The notes beneath the pieces were generated by a model. The model saw only the letters and a list, made by a program, of their open reading frames with translations, was not told the origin of the DNA and searched no databases. From assembly GCF_006539285.1 (NCBI RefSeq), contig NZ_BJMS01000023.1, forward strand, positions 1 through 53,381: DNA of 53,381 nt, given 5' to 3'. Source of the DNA: Sporolactobacillus inulinus. Lineage in GTDB: Bacteria; Bacillota; Bacilli; Bacillales; Sporolactobacillaceae. This document shows, piece by piece, positions 37,974-47,726 of the stretch (the stretch's first letter is position 1; each line of letters begins with the position of its first letter). The translations under genes were made by a program, and so were the position numbers.

Positions 37974-39404
37974 TTACTGAGTTACTGTATTTTCTTCTGC
38001 AGACCGTTCTTCTGAATGGTTCACTTTCAAACTCTCTTTCTTCATCTGTTTAAAATACCAAATAAACATTAGAATATAGCCGACTATCGCAAGAAGAGCA
38101 AACAGAACCAGCTTCGGATCGAGCGTTGCAGCAGCCTTTCCAACAAGAACCGTCAGCATTTTCTCAAGCGGATCTGAGTCGACAGAAGAAAAAAGTGAGC
38201 CTTTAGCAAGACCCGTTGGAAAATTGCCCATTGCTTTTGATGTTGAAGTCAGGAATTCAGCAATCATTGTGGCAGCCCATAGGAACAGCGGAATCATCAC
38301 GGTGCCAATGATGGTCATGCGCACCACGCGCCCTTTAGTGATGATAAGTAGAGCTGGAGCCAGGACAGTCATCAAGATACCGCCGAGCGGTAGGACATGG
38401 TTGCCAGGCAGAATCAAAGCGACAATTAGAAGAATTGGCGCCAGAATATTAGCGACAGCCCAAAGTTCAGCACGCGGAGCTAAAATTGGCCAGTCAATTC
38501 CAATGAAGAGTTTTCTCCCTCGCAACCGTTTACTCATAAACGTAGTAATTCCTTGTGAAAGCGGATCAATAGCGGGACCGAACCAACCACCAACATATGC
38601 AAATAGTTCTAGAGAAACACCAGCGATAAACGCCAGCCGAAAAATCTCACTAGGCGACTGACGAGCAAGCAGACCAATGAAAACACCAAGGTAGGCCCCA
38701 ATCGCAAATTTACTGCCCCAAAAACCAATTTTTCGGTTCAAGGTCTCAGCATTAAAATCAAATTTATCGATGAACGGTAGAAACCGATCAATAAGCTTGT
38801 TGAAAATCATCACAACCGGAGCAATGAGTAGTTCAGGATGCGCAGTTGTTGTGATATTGGTTTTCTCATAGTTTAATAGCTCGTTGATCGTCGGCTTCAT
38901 GACATCAGCGTTAATCAGAGCCAAAGTGTAAACACCTGCTACAAAAACCGTTGTCAGGATAATATTGCCTCCTGAATAATGAAGAATGAGTAATCCAATA
39001 ATTGAAATATTCCAGATGTTGAACAAATCAACGTTCAAGGTCTTTGTTACAGAAAATATCAACAGAATAAAGTTAAGCAAAAAACAAACAAACGCAAAAT
39101 AAAGCGTATACATTGAACCCCAAGTAATAACCGCTAAAGGAGCCCAACCAAGATCAGTTATCTCAAGCGTAGCCCCAGTTTCTTCAACAAAGCTGCGCAG
39201 TGCCGGACCAAAAGCGCTGGTCAGCAGAGAAATAACCGCACTCATCCCTGTTAAAGCGACCGCCATTCGGATGCCGCCTTCAAGCGCCTTTGAAATGGAG
39301 ACCCCAACAATCAGTGAAAGTAGCGTGATAATAATGAACATCATCGCAGGGGCTCCTAAGTTGATAAAAAATTGGAACCCCTGGTTAATTTTTTCTACAA
39401 CCAT
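37974..39404 (-). CDS. GatC-type PTS EIIC transporter, orphan
   Basis: 476 residues, about 11-12 membrane helices, matching the galactitol-type PTS EIIC (PTS-GatC) family with the GGWFGPAIDPLS segment (about 267-278). No EIIA or EIIB gene is adjacent. A ribokinase lies in the divergent operon, so it may import an unphosphorylated sugar or polyol rather than act through the PTS. TAGGAGG precedes the ATG. Palindromic operator 30 bases upstream shared with the divergent LacI regulator. Confidence 0.88.
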   Translation of the reverse strand: MVVEKINQGFQFFINLGAPAMMFIIITLLSLIVGVSISKALEGGIRMAVALTGMSAVISLLTSAFGPALRSFVEETGATLEITDLGWAPLAVITWGSMYTLYFAFVCFLLNFILLIFSVTKTLNVDLFNIWNISIIGLLILHYSGGNIILTTVFVAGVYTLALINADVMKPTINELLNYEKTNITTTAHPELLIAPVVMIFNKLIDRFLPFIDKFDFNAETLNRKIGFWGSKFAIGAYLGVFIGLLARQSPSEIFRLAFIAGVSLELFAYVGGWFGPAIDPLSQGITTFMSKRLRGRKLFIGIDWPILAPRAELWAVANILAPILLIVALILPGNHVLPLGGILMTVLAPALLIITKGRVVRMTIIGTVMIPLFLWAATMIAEFLTSTSKAMGNFPTGLAKGSLFSSVDSDPLEKMLTVLVGKAAATLDPKLVLFALLAIVGYILMFIWYFKQMKKESLKVNHSEERSAEENTVTQ

Positions 39405-39434
39405 AGCGAATCCTCCTAATCATTACTAAAACCT

Positions 39435-39448
39435 CGTAACCGGTTACG
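39435..39448. promoter_or_regulatory. LacI-type operator, EIIC side
   Basis: Perfect palindrome CGTAACCGGTTACG about 30 bases before the EIIC start, identical in core to the site at 39554. Its central CG dyad is typical of LacI/PurR-family operators. Confidence 0.8.
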
Positions 39449-39553
39449 TAATGTTCAGAAAAGGATCACACATAATATAATCCATCCTCAATATTTTTGC
39501 AAGCGCATTCAGAAAGCGTTTGACAAAAATATATCTTAGGTGTAAGTTAATTT

Positions 39554-39567
39554 CGTAACCGGTTACG
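39554..39567. promoter_or_regulatory. LacI-type operator, regulator side
   Basis: Second copy of CGTAACCGGTTACG, 17 bases before the lacI-type start. Centres are 119 bases apart, about 11 helical turns, which would allow looping. A CcpA-like GAAAGCGTTTGAC lies near 39515. Confidence 0.8.
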
Positions 39568-39584
39568 TAAAGGAGTTTGTGCTG

Positions 39585-40598
39585 ATGGCAACGATCCGTG
39601 ACGTCGCAAAAGCAGCAGGGGTCTCAGTCGCCACTGTCTCAAGGATCATTAATAACAAAGGTGAAGCCAGTCCCGAAACCATTGCTCGCGTACAGCAGGT
39701 CATACAAAAATTACATTACAGACCAAATTCAATTGCAAAAAGTCTATCCAAAAGACGTTCCAATTTGATTGCGCTTCTGATTCCTACTCTTAATAATCCC
39801 TTTTTCCCGGAATTAGTTCGCGAAATTGAAGCGGCAGCCAATCAGAAAGGCTTTCATATTTTTCTATGCAATACAGATGATGACCGTCATAAGGTTAAAT
39901 ATTATTTAGATTCGATACTCAGCCATTATGCTTGTGCTGCAATTATCAATTCACTCTATGTAGAAAGTGAAGATCTTGATAGGCTAGAGTCTCAGGGAAT
40001 ACTCACTCTGACGATTGATCGTGCACAATTCAGCCATCCCTATTCCGCCATTTCTGTTGATCACCAATCAGGTGCAAAAAAAGCGGTTAGCCATCTGCTG
40101 GATCAGGGATGCCGAAAGATCATCCATCTGTCTGGGCCGAAAGGTCAGATGAGTTCAATAGACAGATTAAGCGGTTATCAGGAGGCCTTAAATGCTTTTA
40201 ATCCGGATCTCCCGCAGAAAGTCGTCTATGCACATTTTGATCTCTTCAGCGGATACCAATCGATTCAATCATTGATCCAGAGCGGTTTTTTATTTGACGG
40301 AATTTTTTGCTCCGATGATGCTTTAGCACTCGGTGCGATGCGTGCATGCTTGGAAGCTGGATTCAAAATTCCCGATCAAGTGAAAATTGTCGGTTATGAT
40401 AATATCCTTTTTTCTCGCTACGTAACGCCGTCTCTGTCAACAATCAGTCAACATATGAAAGAAATGGGAAATCTCGCAATTACAGAAATTATTAGTCTGA
40501 TGCAGCAGCCAAATGCCAAACCGAAAAAAATTCGGCTACAGCCTGATCTCGTGATCAGAGAATCATCAACTCAATTGAGGGGGAATCATCATGAATAA
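39585..40598 (+). CDS. LacI-family repressor of the pentose locus
   Basis: 337 residues. N-terminal HTH MATIRDVAKAAGVSVATVSR with hinge helix YRPNSIAKSL, then a periplasmic-binding-like domain (about 60-335) with the ending DLVIRESS. ATG at 39585 chosen behind AAGGAG; a GTG six bases upstream is in frame. It probably represses both the divergent EIIC and its own operon (rpe, rbsK) through the two operators, with a pentose or its phosphate as inducer. Confidence 0.93.
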   Translation: MATIRDVAKAAGVSVATVSRIINNKGEASPETIARVQQVIQKLHYRPNSIAKSLSKRRSNLIALLIPTLNNPFFPELVREIEAAANQKGFHIFLCNTDDDRHKVKYYLDSILSHYACAAIINSLYVESEDLDRLESQGILTLTIDRAQFSHPYSAISVDHQSGAKKAVSHLLDQGCRKIIHLSGPKGQMSSIDRLSGYQEALNAFNPDLPQKVVYAHFDLFSGYQSIQSLIQSGFLFDGIFCSDDALALGAMRACLEAGFKIPDQVKIVGYDNILFSRYVTPSLSTISQHMKEMGNLAITEIISLMQQPNAKPKKIRLQPDLVIRESSTQLRGNHHE

Positions 40599-41250
40599 AA
40601 TAGGTCCATCATTAATGTGTGCCGATCTGGCTCACCTAGCCGATGACATCAGTCAATTGGATGAAGCAGGTGTTGATTTTTATCATCTGGATGTCATGGA
40701 CGGCCAATTTGTCTCCAACTTTACCATTGGGCCTGATTTAATTAAAACCATTCGTTCACTGACAAACAAACCACTTGATGCACACCTAATGATTCAAAAT
40801 CCAGAGCGTTATATTGACTTATTCGCCGACTGCGGAGTCGATATGCTGTCCATTCATGCAGAGGCAACAGATAATATTCAGGGAACACTTGCAAAAATTA
40901 AGCAATTAGGTATGAAAGCCGGTCTGGCGCTGAATCCAGCAACACCACTTACAGTTCTCGACTATGTCTACGATGTCGTGGATTATGTAGTTATCATGAC
41001 TGTCAATCCAGGATTTTCTGGACAGAAATTTATTCCGGCAACCTATCAAAAAATTGCTCAACTTCATGAACGGATTCAGAAACAAGAACGGACGATTGAA
41101 ATTGAAGTAGACGGCAACATTGGCAAAGCTACCATTCCCACCTGTAAAGAAAACGGAGCGACACTCTATATCTGCGGAACGAGCAGCATCTTTCATAATC
41201 GTGGAACGCGTCAGGAAAATGTAGCCCAAACCCGAAAATGGCTGAGCTGA
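40591..41250 (+). CDS. rpe: Ribulose-phosphate 3-epimerase family enzyme
   Basis: 219-residue TIM barrel. Motifs IGPSLMCADLAHL, HLDVMDGQFVSN (metal-binding His, Asp), DAHLMIQNP and VNPGFSGQKF, EVDGN. It interconverts D-ribulose-5-phosphate and D-xylulose-5-phosphate, or could act on allulose-6-phosphate (AlsE-like). It overlaps the lacI-type stop by eight bases, so it is coupled. In most Bacilli the housekeeping rpe lies elsewhere, so this is a pathway-specific copy. Confidence 0.9.
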   Translation: MNKIGPSLMCADLAHLADDISQLDEAGVDFYHLDVMDGQFVSNFTIGPDLIKTIRSLTNKPLDAHLMIQNPERYIDLFADCGVDMLSIHAEATDNIQGTLAKIKQLGMKAGLALNPATPLTVLDYVYDVVDYVVIMTVNPGFSGQKFIPATYQKIAQLHERIQKQERTIEIEVDGNIGKATIPTCKENGATLYICGTSSIFHNRGTRQENVAQTRKWLS

Positions 41251-41357
41251 CTCTTAACACACGTTTCATACCTAAGCTCCTTTGATATTCGCTTTCATGT
41301 ATAAAGACTTATGATCACTAAAAGAAAAAGCACAAAAATATTAAGGAGGAAGTTATC

Positions 41358-42281
41358 ATGAACTATGATATTGCAGTAGTCGGAAGCATCAATATGGACG
41401 TTGTTGCCAAGTGCGGCAAGTATCCAGAGTATGGAGAGACCACATTTGCTAATTCTGTAGACATGCTGCCAGGAGGTAAAGGATCCAATCAGGCAGTCAG
41501 TGCTGCCCGTCTTGGAAAGAGAACCTGCTTCATTGGTGCTGTTGGAAAAGATAGTGCCGGTGATCAGCTCATAAATAATTTCCGTGATAAAAATGTGGAT
41601 GTCACCCACCTCATTCGTAAAGAAAAATTTGGAACAGGTACATTCGTCGCAATCATTGATCATTCTGGTGAAAATACGATGGTCGGCTCCAAAGGGGCAA
41701 ACGAAGCATTAACCGCACAAGATATTGAAAGGGCTTTCGATGCTATTGAAGCGAAAATCCTACTGATTCAAATGGAAACGAGTACCGTCTCCATCCTAAC
41801 TGCCATGAAAATAGCTAAACAGAAAGGCATGTTTGTCATTCTCGATCCAGCGCCTGCTGATGGCATTGTCCCTGAAGCCTTCCAGTATGCTGACTTAACC
41901 TTGCCTAATGCTCAGGAAACCGAACGTATCACTGGCATTAAAGTAATCGATGAAGAAAGCGCGCAACATGCTGCCCAGAAGATCAAAACACTCGGTGTCC
42001 CAAATGTCATCGTCAAAATGGGCAGTCAAGGGTGTCTTGTTTACCAAAATGGTCAATCTACGTTAGTCGACTCACTTAAAGTGAAAGCGCTTGATACAGT
42101 TGGGGCCGGTGATTGCTACGCTGGAGCCATCGCAAGTGCATTAGTCGATTCTGATGATCTCGTTGCAGCTGCAAAATTTGCTACTGTCGCTGCTGGTATT
42201 AAAGTTTCCCGGACAGGCGGACAGAATGCGATTCCCACCTTGCAGGAAGTGGAAAACTATCGCATAGCAAACCGTCAATGA
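41358..42281 (+). CDS. rbsK: Ribokinase (PfkB family)
   Basis: 307 residues. PfkB signature GGKGSNQAVSAARLG (about 40-54), NPGG-like N-terminal lid (GETTFANSV), and the catalytic DTVGAGDCYAGA (about 249-260) with Asp255 as base. AAGGAGG before the ATG. Phosphorylates ribose or a related pentose for the adjacent epimerase. 107 bases after rpe, likely same operon. Confidence 0.93.
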   Translation: MNYDIAVVGSINMDVVAKCGKYPEYGETTFANSVDMLPGGKGSNQAVSAARLGKRTCFIGAVGKDSAGDQLINNFRDKNVDVTHLIRKEKFGTGTFVAIIDHSGENTMVGSKGANEALTAQDIERAFDAIEAKILLIQMETSTVSILTAMKIAKQKGMFVILDPAPADGIVPEAFQYADLTLPNAQETERITGIKVIDEESAQHAAQKIKTLGVPNVIVKMGSQGCLVYQNGQSTLVDSLKVKALDTVGAGDCYAGAIASALVDSDDLVAAAKFATVAAGIKVSRTGGQNAIPTLQEVENYRIANRQ

Positions 42282-42436
42282 TCGACAAAAAACTCGCTTC
42301 CATACTTATCAATAGACATAGCGCAAATCAACCAACATTCGGCTGCCTATCTTATCTATATATCAAGAAAAAACCAATTGAAAAAGACTATCTCTGTCTA
42401 TTGGTTTGATTTAAGCGACAAAGGGAATCACAAGTA

Positions 42437-42474
42437 CACAAAAAGGATACCGTCAGCCATGGTATCCTTTTTTA
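42437..42474. terminator. Bidirectional terminator between rbsK and araC-like gene
   Basis: Perfect AAAAAGGATACC / GGTATCCTTTTT stem, about 160 bases after rbsK and 24 bases past the convergent regulator's stop. Confidence 0.85.
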
Positions 42475-42497
42475 CATGCTTCACTTTTGCATTGATT

Positions 42498-43391
42498 TTA
42501 GTCGTGCTTTTTCACGATTGGGATATAAATGTCGCATACTTTACCTACGTCCGACATGCAGCGGTCATCGTAGCGTTCAAAGTCGACGCAATCGGGTGCG
42601 TACTCGTATCCAGATGTTGGAAACCATTCGCTGAAGATGTAGTTCCACGTTCCTTGAATTGCAGATACAAAGCGTTCGGCATTGCTTGGCGGCGTTGAAA
42701 ACACAGCATAGGAAGCAGGCGGAATTTCGCATGTATGATAGCCATCCGCTACTGCTTCGCCCTCCTTTCGTTCAACACCGATCACATAATCAAAGGCGCC
42801 GGCCTGCGGATCTTCAGGAAAGCAGACCCCGTATTCATCGTGTGCTTTGACAAAGTGCTCGGCATGGAGTTTGTCCATTCGCCCATCCGTCATATAGGCC
42901 TGCCAGAATGCCGGAATGGTTTTACTGTTTTCTCCATCCGATGAGGTTGTTTTAATCGCATAGCCCGCAAGTTTTACAGCAGCAAGCGTCACAAATTTTG
43001 GCTCCAAAATAATTCCTCCAGTCAAATAGTTGTTTGTGCGCGGAAGGCTCGGCGGATTCGGGCGACCGCCGCGTGCATGCAACCGGTATGTTGCCGGACT
43101 GCAGCCAAAATAACGGCGAAAAGCCTTGCTGAACCCTGAGTGCGTGTCAAATCGGTACTTCAGCGAAATGTCGAGAATCCGCTTGCCTGAAGCAAGTTCG
43201 CATGCAGCAAAGGCAAGGCGGCGCTTTCGTACGTAAGCCATCACCGTATACCCCACGCCCCATTGAAAGACTCGGCAAAAATGCCATGTAGAAAACCCGG
43301 CTTGCGCCGCTAAACGTTCAGGGGTGATGTCGTCTGTAATATGTTCGTCAACATAGTCCAGCGTTTGTTGCAAGATCGCGATCGTGTCCAT
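42498..43391 (-). CDS. AraC-family regulator with GyrI-like effector domain
   Basis: 297 residues. N-terminal AraC double HTH (LAAQAGFSTWHFCRVFQ, DISLKYRFDTHSGFSKAF, about 25-100) and C-terminal GyrI-like/SOUL-type small-molecule-binding domain (about 130-297). This order is that of BltR/Rob-like multidrug sensors. ATG at 43391 chosen for GGAGGG eight bases upstream. It is alone and convergent with the pentose operon. Confidence 0.9.
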   Translation of the reverse strand: MDTIAILQQTLDYVDEHITDDITPERLAAQAGFSTWHFCRVFQWGVGYTVMAYVRKRRLAFAACELASGKRILDISLKYRFDTHSGFSKAFRRYFGCSPATYRLHARGGRPNPPSLPRTNNYLTGGIILEPKFVTLAAVKLAGYAIKTTSSDGENSKTIPAFWQAYMTDGRMDKLHAEHFVKAHDEYGVCFPEDPQAGAFDYVIGVERKEGEAVADGYHTCEIPPASYAVFSTPPSNAERFVSAIQGTWNYIFSEWFPTSGYEYAPDCVDFERYDDRCMSDVGKVCDIYIPIVKKHD

Positions 43392-43527
43392 GAAGCATTC
43401 CCTCCAACCGTACGGTAAACCCAGTATATCAACTGCCATCGAAAGATGCTGTTCCAAAATTGCTCAGATGAATGCAAAAAAAAGCGACTCGCTCAAAAAA
43501 ACAAGCAAATCGCCACCGATTATCATC

Positions 43528-43908
43528 CTAAAGTATTTTCCTTTCTTTAAAGACCTCTTTAGCCACGGCTACAGCATTTAATGCTCACGGAAAGCCAACG
43601 TAGACCGCGCAGTGAATGAAAACTTCAACAATTTCTTTAGCCGTTACCCCTACATTCAGCGCTCCGTTGATATGTACACGCAGCTGATTTTCGGCACCGC
43701 CGATTGATGCAAGACAGCTCAGCGTCATGCGCTCGCGCTCTTTTAAATCGAGAACAGATCGCGTATAAATATCCGCGAATGTAAATTCAATAATCAATCT
43801 TCCCAAATCGGGGGCCACATCCTTCAAAGATTCAATGACCTGATCCCCCGCGTTTCCATCCACCTCAGACAACTTTTCAAGACCGATTTTATAACGACTT
43901 TTCTCCAT
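43528..43908 (-). pseudogene. Carboxymuconolactone-decarboxylase-family gene cut by an in-frame stop
   Basis: ATG at 43908 (GGAGG nine bases upstream; a second ATG at 43917 is too close). 107 codons reach the family segment VGVTAKEIVEVFIHCAVYVG and then FP and TGA. The same frame continues past the TGA as ALNAVAVAKEVFKERKIL to TAG 43530-43528, which is the normal end of gamma-CMD/AhpD-like proteins. So the stop replaces one residue (probably Gly, GGA to TGA). About 20 C-terminal residues are lost; partial function is possible. It has no CxxC motif. Divergent MerR gene probably controls it. Confidence 0.75.
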
Positions 43909-43938
43909 TGCTTTCATCCTCCCTTTTGGTACAATCTA

Positions 43939-43969
43939 AACGTAAGGGCTGGAGTATACTCCATGTCAA
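43939..43969 (-). promoter_or_regulatory. MerR-type operator-promoter
   Basis: On the minus strand TTGACA (43969-43964) is 19 bases from TACGTT (43944-43939). The spacer holds the perfect palindrome GGAGTATACTCC (43951-43962). A long spacer with central dyad is the hallmark of MerR promoters; it resembles AdhR/YraB operators. Confidence 0.7.
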
Positions 43970-43991
43970 ATGAAGAATTGGAGGATGATTC

Positions 43992-44354
43992 ATGTATTTT
44001 TCAATCGGCGACTTCTCAAAATTAACTGGACTAAGCATCGATACACTGCGCTATTACGAAAAAGAAAATCTAATTCGACCGGAACGCAATAAGCACAACC
44101 AACGCCAGTACACGGAAAAAGACAAAACGTGGATTGATTTTATTCTGAGACTAAAAGAAACCGCCATGCCGTTAAGAGAGATACAAAACTATGCCAAACT
44201 AAGGTACGCGGGCGATCAAACCATGAAAGAACGGTTGGACATGCTTCACATGCACCGAGAATCAGTACTTGAAAAGAAAAAGCAACTGGAAAACAATCTT
44301 AAGCATTTGGATCAGAAAATCGAAATCTACGAAAAAGCGAATCGTTCTAAATGA
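43992..44354 (+). CDS. MerR-family regulator (AdhR/YraB-like)
   Basis: 120 residues. N-terminal winged HTH (FSIGDFSKLTGLSIDTLRYY) and a C-terminal coiled coil (about 85-120, KKKQLENNLKHLDQKIEIYE) for dimerisation. AdhR-type proteins sense aldehydes. GGAGG before the ATG. Divergent from the CMD-family gene with the MerR operator between. Confidence 0.92.
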   Translation: MYFSIGDFSKLTGLSIDTLRYYEKENLIRPERNKHNQRQYTEKDKTWIDFILRLKETAMPLREIQNYAKLRYAGDQTMKERLDMLHMHRESVLEKKKQLENNLKHLDQKIEIYEKANRSK

Positions 44355-44490
44355 AACGAAAATGTATTATCCAATCGTTAAGCAACTAACTATGCTCTTG
44401 GGGTGATCCTTTGAAATCAGCAGCAGAAAAACGGTTGGCTCAATATCAAAAAATATCAAGATAAATAGGACAAGTCAAGGAGTTGATTCT

Positions 44491-45072
44491 ATGAATCTCG
44501 TGGCATTTCTGTCGTATGTTATTGCTCTTGCTTTTACCCCTGGCCCCAATAATTTAATGGCACTGGAAGAAAGTAAACGTCTTGGATTTAAACGATCCAT
44601 TCCATTTATGGAAGGTCTTCTTGCTGGATTTCTGATCTTAGCCATCAGCACACTCGTATTTACAGATCGCTTAATGACTTACATCCCGTCGATCGAGCCT
44701 TATATGAAAACTATAGGTTCACTCTACATTCTCTATTTGATTTGGGGACTATTTAGTATGTCGGATAAAAGCGAAAATAAAGAACAATCGAATCAGCAAT
44801 TATTTATTTCCGGTCTGATTTTAAATTTGTCCAATGTAAAAGTCATGCTTTACTTTTTGACTGGATACATAGCGTTCATTCTGCCTGCCTATGAAAATAT
44901 TTGGATTGCCTTACTTCTCGGACTCTTTTTATGCTTTGCCGGGACGTGTTCCAATCTACTTTGGGCTTCATTCGGCTCTTTGTTTAAAAATTTCTTCACC
45001 CGCTATGAACATGTGGCAACGTTCATCATGGCAATCATGCTTTTTTATTCGGTAATCGAAATTTGGTCGTAA
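44491..45072 (+). CDS. LysE-family amino-acid exporter
   Basis: 193 residues, about six membrane helices and the start FTPGPNNLMALEESKRLGFK, a typical LysE/RhtB (EamB-like) signature. AAGGAG precedes the ATG. It lies just ahead of an Lrp/AsnC gene, mirroring the pair at 18.2-19.3 kb with reversed order. Probably exports an amino acid such as Cys or O-acetylserine. Confidence 0.88.
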   Translation: MNLVAFLSYVIALAFTPGPNNLMALEESKRLGFKRSIPFMEGLLAGFLILAISTLVFTDRLMTYIPSIEPYMKTIGSLYILYLIWGLFSMSDKSENKEQSNQQLFISGLILNLSNVKVMLYFLTGYIAFILPAYENIWIALLLGLFLCFAGTCSNLLWASFGSLFKNFFTRYEHVATFIMAIMLFYSVIEIWS

Positions 45073-45196
45073 AAAGGTTCATTTTAAGAGAGGAAAACAT
45101 TCCTTTTTCATGAATGAAAAAGAAATGAACGGATTTTTCATAGTTGACGGAAACTGCGTAATACTTCAAAACAACTGAAACTGAGGGGAGAAGCTA

Positions 45197-45658
45197 ATGG
45201 TAAAACTGGATCATACCGATGTTCAGATTCTCGAGTTATTGAAAAAAGATGCAAGGTTGTCAATAAGAGAATTAGGGAGAAAGGTACATCTGTCGGCACC
45301 GTCCGTCACTGACCGCGTTAGAAAACTTGAGGATGAAGGTATAATCTCTGGATACACGATTCAAATAAACCGAAAAGCGTTAGGATTCACGATCGATTGC
45401 TGGATCGAAATCACACTAAGAAATGGCGAAATTCATAGATTCAACGCCTTTATTAGCAATTGTCCAAATGTCGTTCACTGTTATTGTGTTGCGGGGCGTG
45501 CCTGCTATATGATGCTGCTTACTGCACCTTCATTATCTGACATAGAAAAACTGATCAACGAAATGGCACCGTTTGCGAATACAGTCACAAGCATTATTTT
45601 TTCAGAAGTACCCTCATCGGATACGTTGATTCGTCATTCACCAAGAATTGAAAACTAA
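45197..45658 (+). CDS. Lrp/AsnC family regulator
   Basis: 153 residues. HTH (LLKKDARLSIRELGRKVHLS, APSVTDRVRKLEDEGII) and RAM domain with VVHCYCVAGRACYMMLL. GAGGGGAG before the ATG. It lies between a LysE-type and a DMT-type exporter and could regulate either. Confidence 0.92.
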   Translation: MVKLDHTDVQILELLKKDARLSIRELGRKVHLSAPSVTDRVRKLEDEGIISGYTIQINRKALGFTIDCWIEITLRNGEIHRFNAFISNCPNVVHCYCVAGRACYMMLLTAPSLSDIEKLINEMAPFANTVTSIIFSEVPSSDTLIRHSPRIEN

Positions 45659-45820
45659 CTGATACACAGATCAACAGATACTGGTTTACTTATGTAAATA
45701 GTTTCGCGGTAAATCGTCACAATTGTTAACAAATGAGGCACCCATTCCTTTTATTATCCATGTTTTTGCAGTTTCTGGAATTCTAAACTAGAGATAATCA
45801 ATACAGAATTTGCATCATAC

Positions 45821-46753
45821 ATGGTGGGATTGGGAGTGAGCGATTTGTTATTTCGAAATAAAAACATTGATGTGTGGATCGCCAATGGTCTGGCAATCCT
45901 TTTGTGGGCATCGGCTTTTGCAGGGATTCGGGCAGGGTTGGTTTCTTATACGCCCTTGCATCTTGCTTTTTTGCGTATGTTCATTGGTTCGACAGCACTC
46001 GCTCTATTTGTCGTATTTAAACGGATTCGTATTCCCGATTTAAAAGACATTCCAATTTTTCTTCTTTGTGGTTTCTGTGGTTTTTCTGTTTACCACATCG
46101 CGCTAAATATTGGGGAAACCACTGTAAATGCAGGTCTTTCCAGCTTAATCATCTCACTGGCTCCCGTATTTACAGGGATTCTCTCAACGCTTTTTTTAAA
46201 TGAACGATTCACTAGTCGGGGATGGTTTGGAACGCTTATCTGCTTTACAGGAGTAGCGCTGATTTCGTTAGGAAAAGAGGGCTCATTTTACCTCACAACC
46301 GGCGTTTTTTGGATCCTCCTTGCCGCTTTCTCAGAAAGTTTATATTTCGTCATCCAAACGCCTTACTTAAAAAAATATGGAATTATTCCGTTTACAACCT
46401 ATACGATCTGGTCAGGCACATTATTTATGTTTTTTACTGTTCCAAAACTCCTTCATGAGATACTCTCGGCTTCGCGCTACACAAATTTGAGCGTTATCTA
46501 CCTAGGTCTTTTTCCAACAGTAATCGCCTATTTCGCTTTAGCTTATGCTGTATCTAAGGTGGGGTCAGCAAAGGGATCCAGTTCGATTTATTTGACACCG
46601 GTTACGGCCATTATGATTGCTTGGATCTGGTTGGGAGAAATCCCCGGATGGCTGTCGATAATAGGAGGAATGATCATTCTAGCCGGTGTGATCCTTGTCA
46701 ATAAAGGGACAATAAAAAAAGCAAAAACAAGAGGAGAACATACTGCACAATAG
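45821..46753 (+). CDS. EamA/DMT-superfamily transporter
   Basis: 310 residues, ten predicted helices in two EamA repeats (LLWASAFAGIRAGLVSYTPL; second repeat near LTPVTAIMIAWIWLGEIPG). Putative metabolite exporter. Start uncertain: ATG 45821 has no Shine-Dalgarno; TTG 45845 lies seven bases after GGGAG and may be the real one. Adjacent to a convergent DMT gene. Confidence 0.87.
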   Translation: MVGLGVSDLLFRNKNIDVWIANGLAILLWASAFAGIRAGLVSYTPLHLAFLRMFIGSTALALFVVFKRIRIPDLKDIPIFLLCGFCGFSVYHIALNIGETTVNAGLSSLIISLAPVFTGILSTLFLNERFTSRGWFGTLICFTGVALISLGKEGSFYLTTGVFWILLAAFSESLYFVIQTPYLKKYGIIPFTTYTIWSGTLFMFFTVPKLLHEILSASRYTNLSVIYLGLFPTVIAYFALAYAVSKVGSAKGSSSIYLTPVTAIMIAWIWLGEIPGWLSIIGGMIILAGVILVNKGTIKKAKTRGEHTAQ

Positions 46754-46824
46754 ACGGATATCCCGAAATAAAATGAGCTTTTAAAAAGGGAATAGAATTT
46801 ATTTATTTTCGACAAATGCCATAG

Positions 46825-47726
46825 TTAACACCGTTTATGAAATGAAATCAACTCATGATCACCAGATTTTTTATTGGTCAAATAGACGCCAAAAATCACA
46901 ACGATTCCACCGATAACCTGAAAAAGATTAATCCCTTTTCCTAATAAAATACTGAGGATTGCGGTAAACACCGTAATCAAATTCAGAAAGATGCCTGCAT
47001 GACTTGATCCCACGATGGGCACACCAATATTCCAGAATAACAGCGAACCCACAGAAGGGAAGAGTGCCAGATATAGAATACCAAGTGTTGTTGTCGGAGT
47101 AAATGGCCAGTTGAAATTTGAATAAATGAAAAAGGGCAGCATCAACAGTAAACTAAGGGCTACAGTAATAGCGGTTGCCCCGATCGGGGGTAGGCCTTTG
47201 ATTCTATTACTGAGCAGCGTATAAAAGGTCCATGAAATGATCACCATTAGCATGATGGTATCCCCGGCATTGTAATCAATCGCAAACACGCGTAAAAGAT
47301 TGCCATGCGTAAGAACCAGCAGCACACCAACCAGTGATACAACCAAGCCCAAAACATTTACTTTACTTAATTTTTCCTTTAATAACCAAGCTGCAAAGAT
47401 CGCAATCATGGCCGGGTTGACCGAATTGATTAAAGCTGCGTCCAGAGATGTCGTAAAGTAAAGGGCATCATAGAGTAAAATATTGTAGCCTATGATTCCT
47501 AATACAGAAAGAATAAGTAGTACCTTCCATTCTCTTAAAATCGCTTTCCAATCCGGCTTTTCAATAATCTGTGCCAGCGGGAAAAGAATAATTGCTGCGA
47601 TCAGCCAGCGTAAAAAATGATCTGAATAGGTTGCATGGCACCTATCACATATTTGCCACATACATAATTACCAGCCCAAAAAAGGTTAGCATGAATAAGA
47701 AGAACGACAGCCGTTGATCTTCTCAA
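46825..47726 (-). pseudogene. EamA/DMT transporter with a one-base frameshift in a T-run
   Basis: From TTG 47726 (GAGGAGG eight bases upstream) the frame reads LIHANLFWAGNYVCGKYVIG, then AMQPIQII, and hits a wrong frame at a run of six T (about 47615-47620). With a seventh T the frame would continue as FLRWLIAAIILFPLAQIIEK through nine helices to 46825. All DMT elements are otherwise intact (SVNPAMIAIFAAWLLKEKL). It is thus a nearly perfect gene missing one base, either an off-phase copy, a real mutation, or an assembly error. Confidence 0.85.

Noticed and set aside
44411-44464. 18-codon ORF (MKSAAEKRLAQYQ...) with GGGGTGAT upstream
   Set aside because: Too short to support; may be a remnant of a gene between the MerR and LysE genes.
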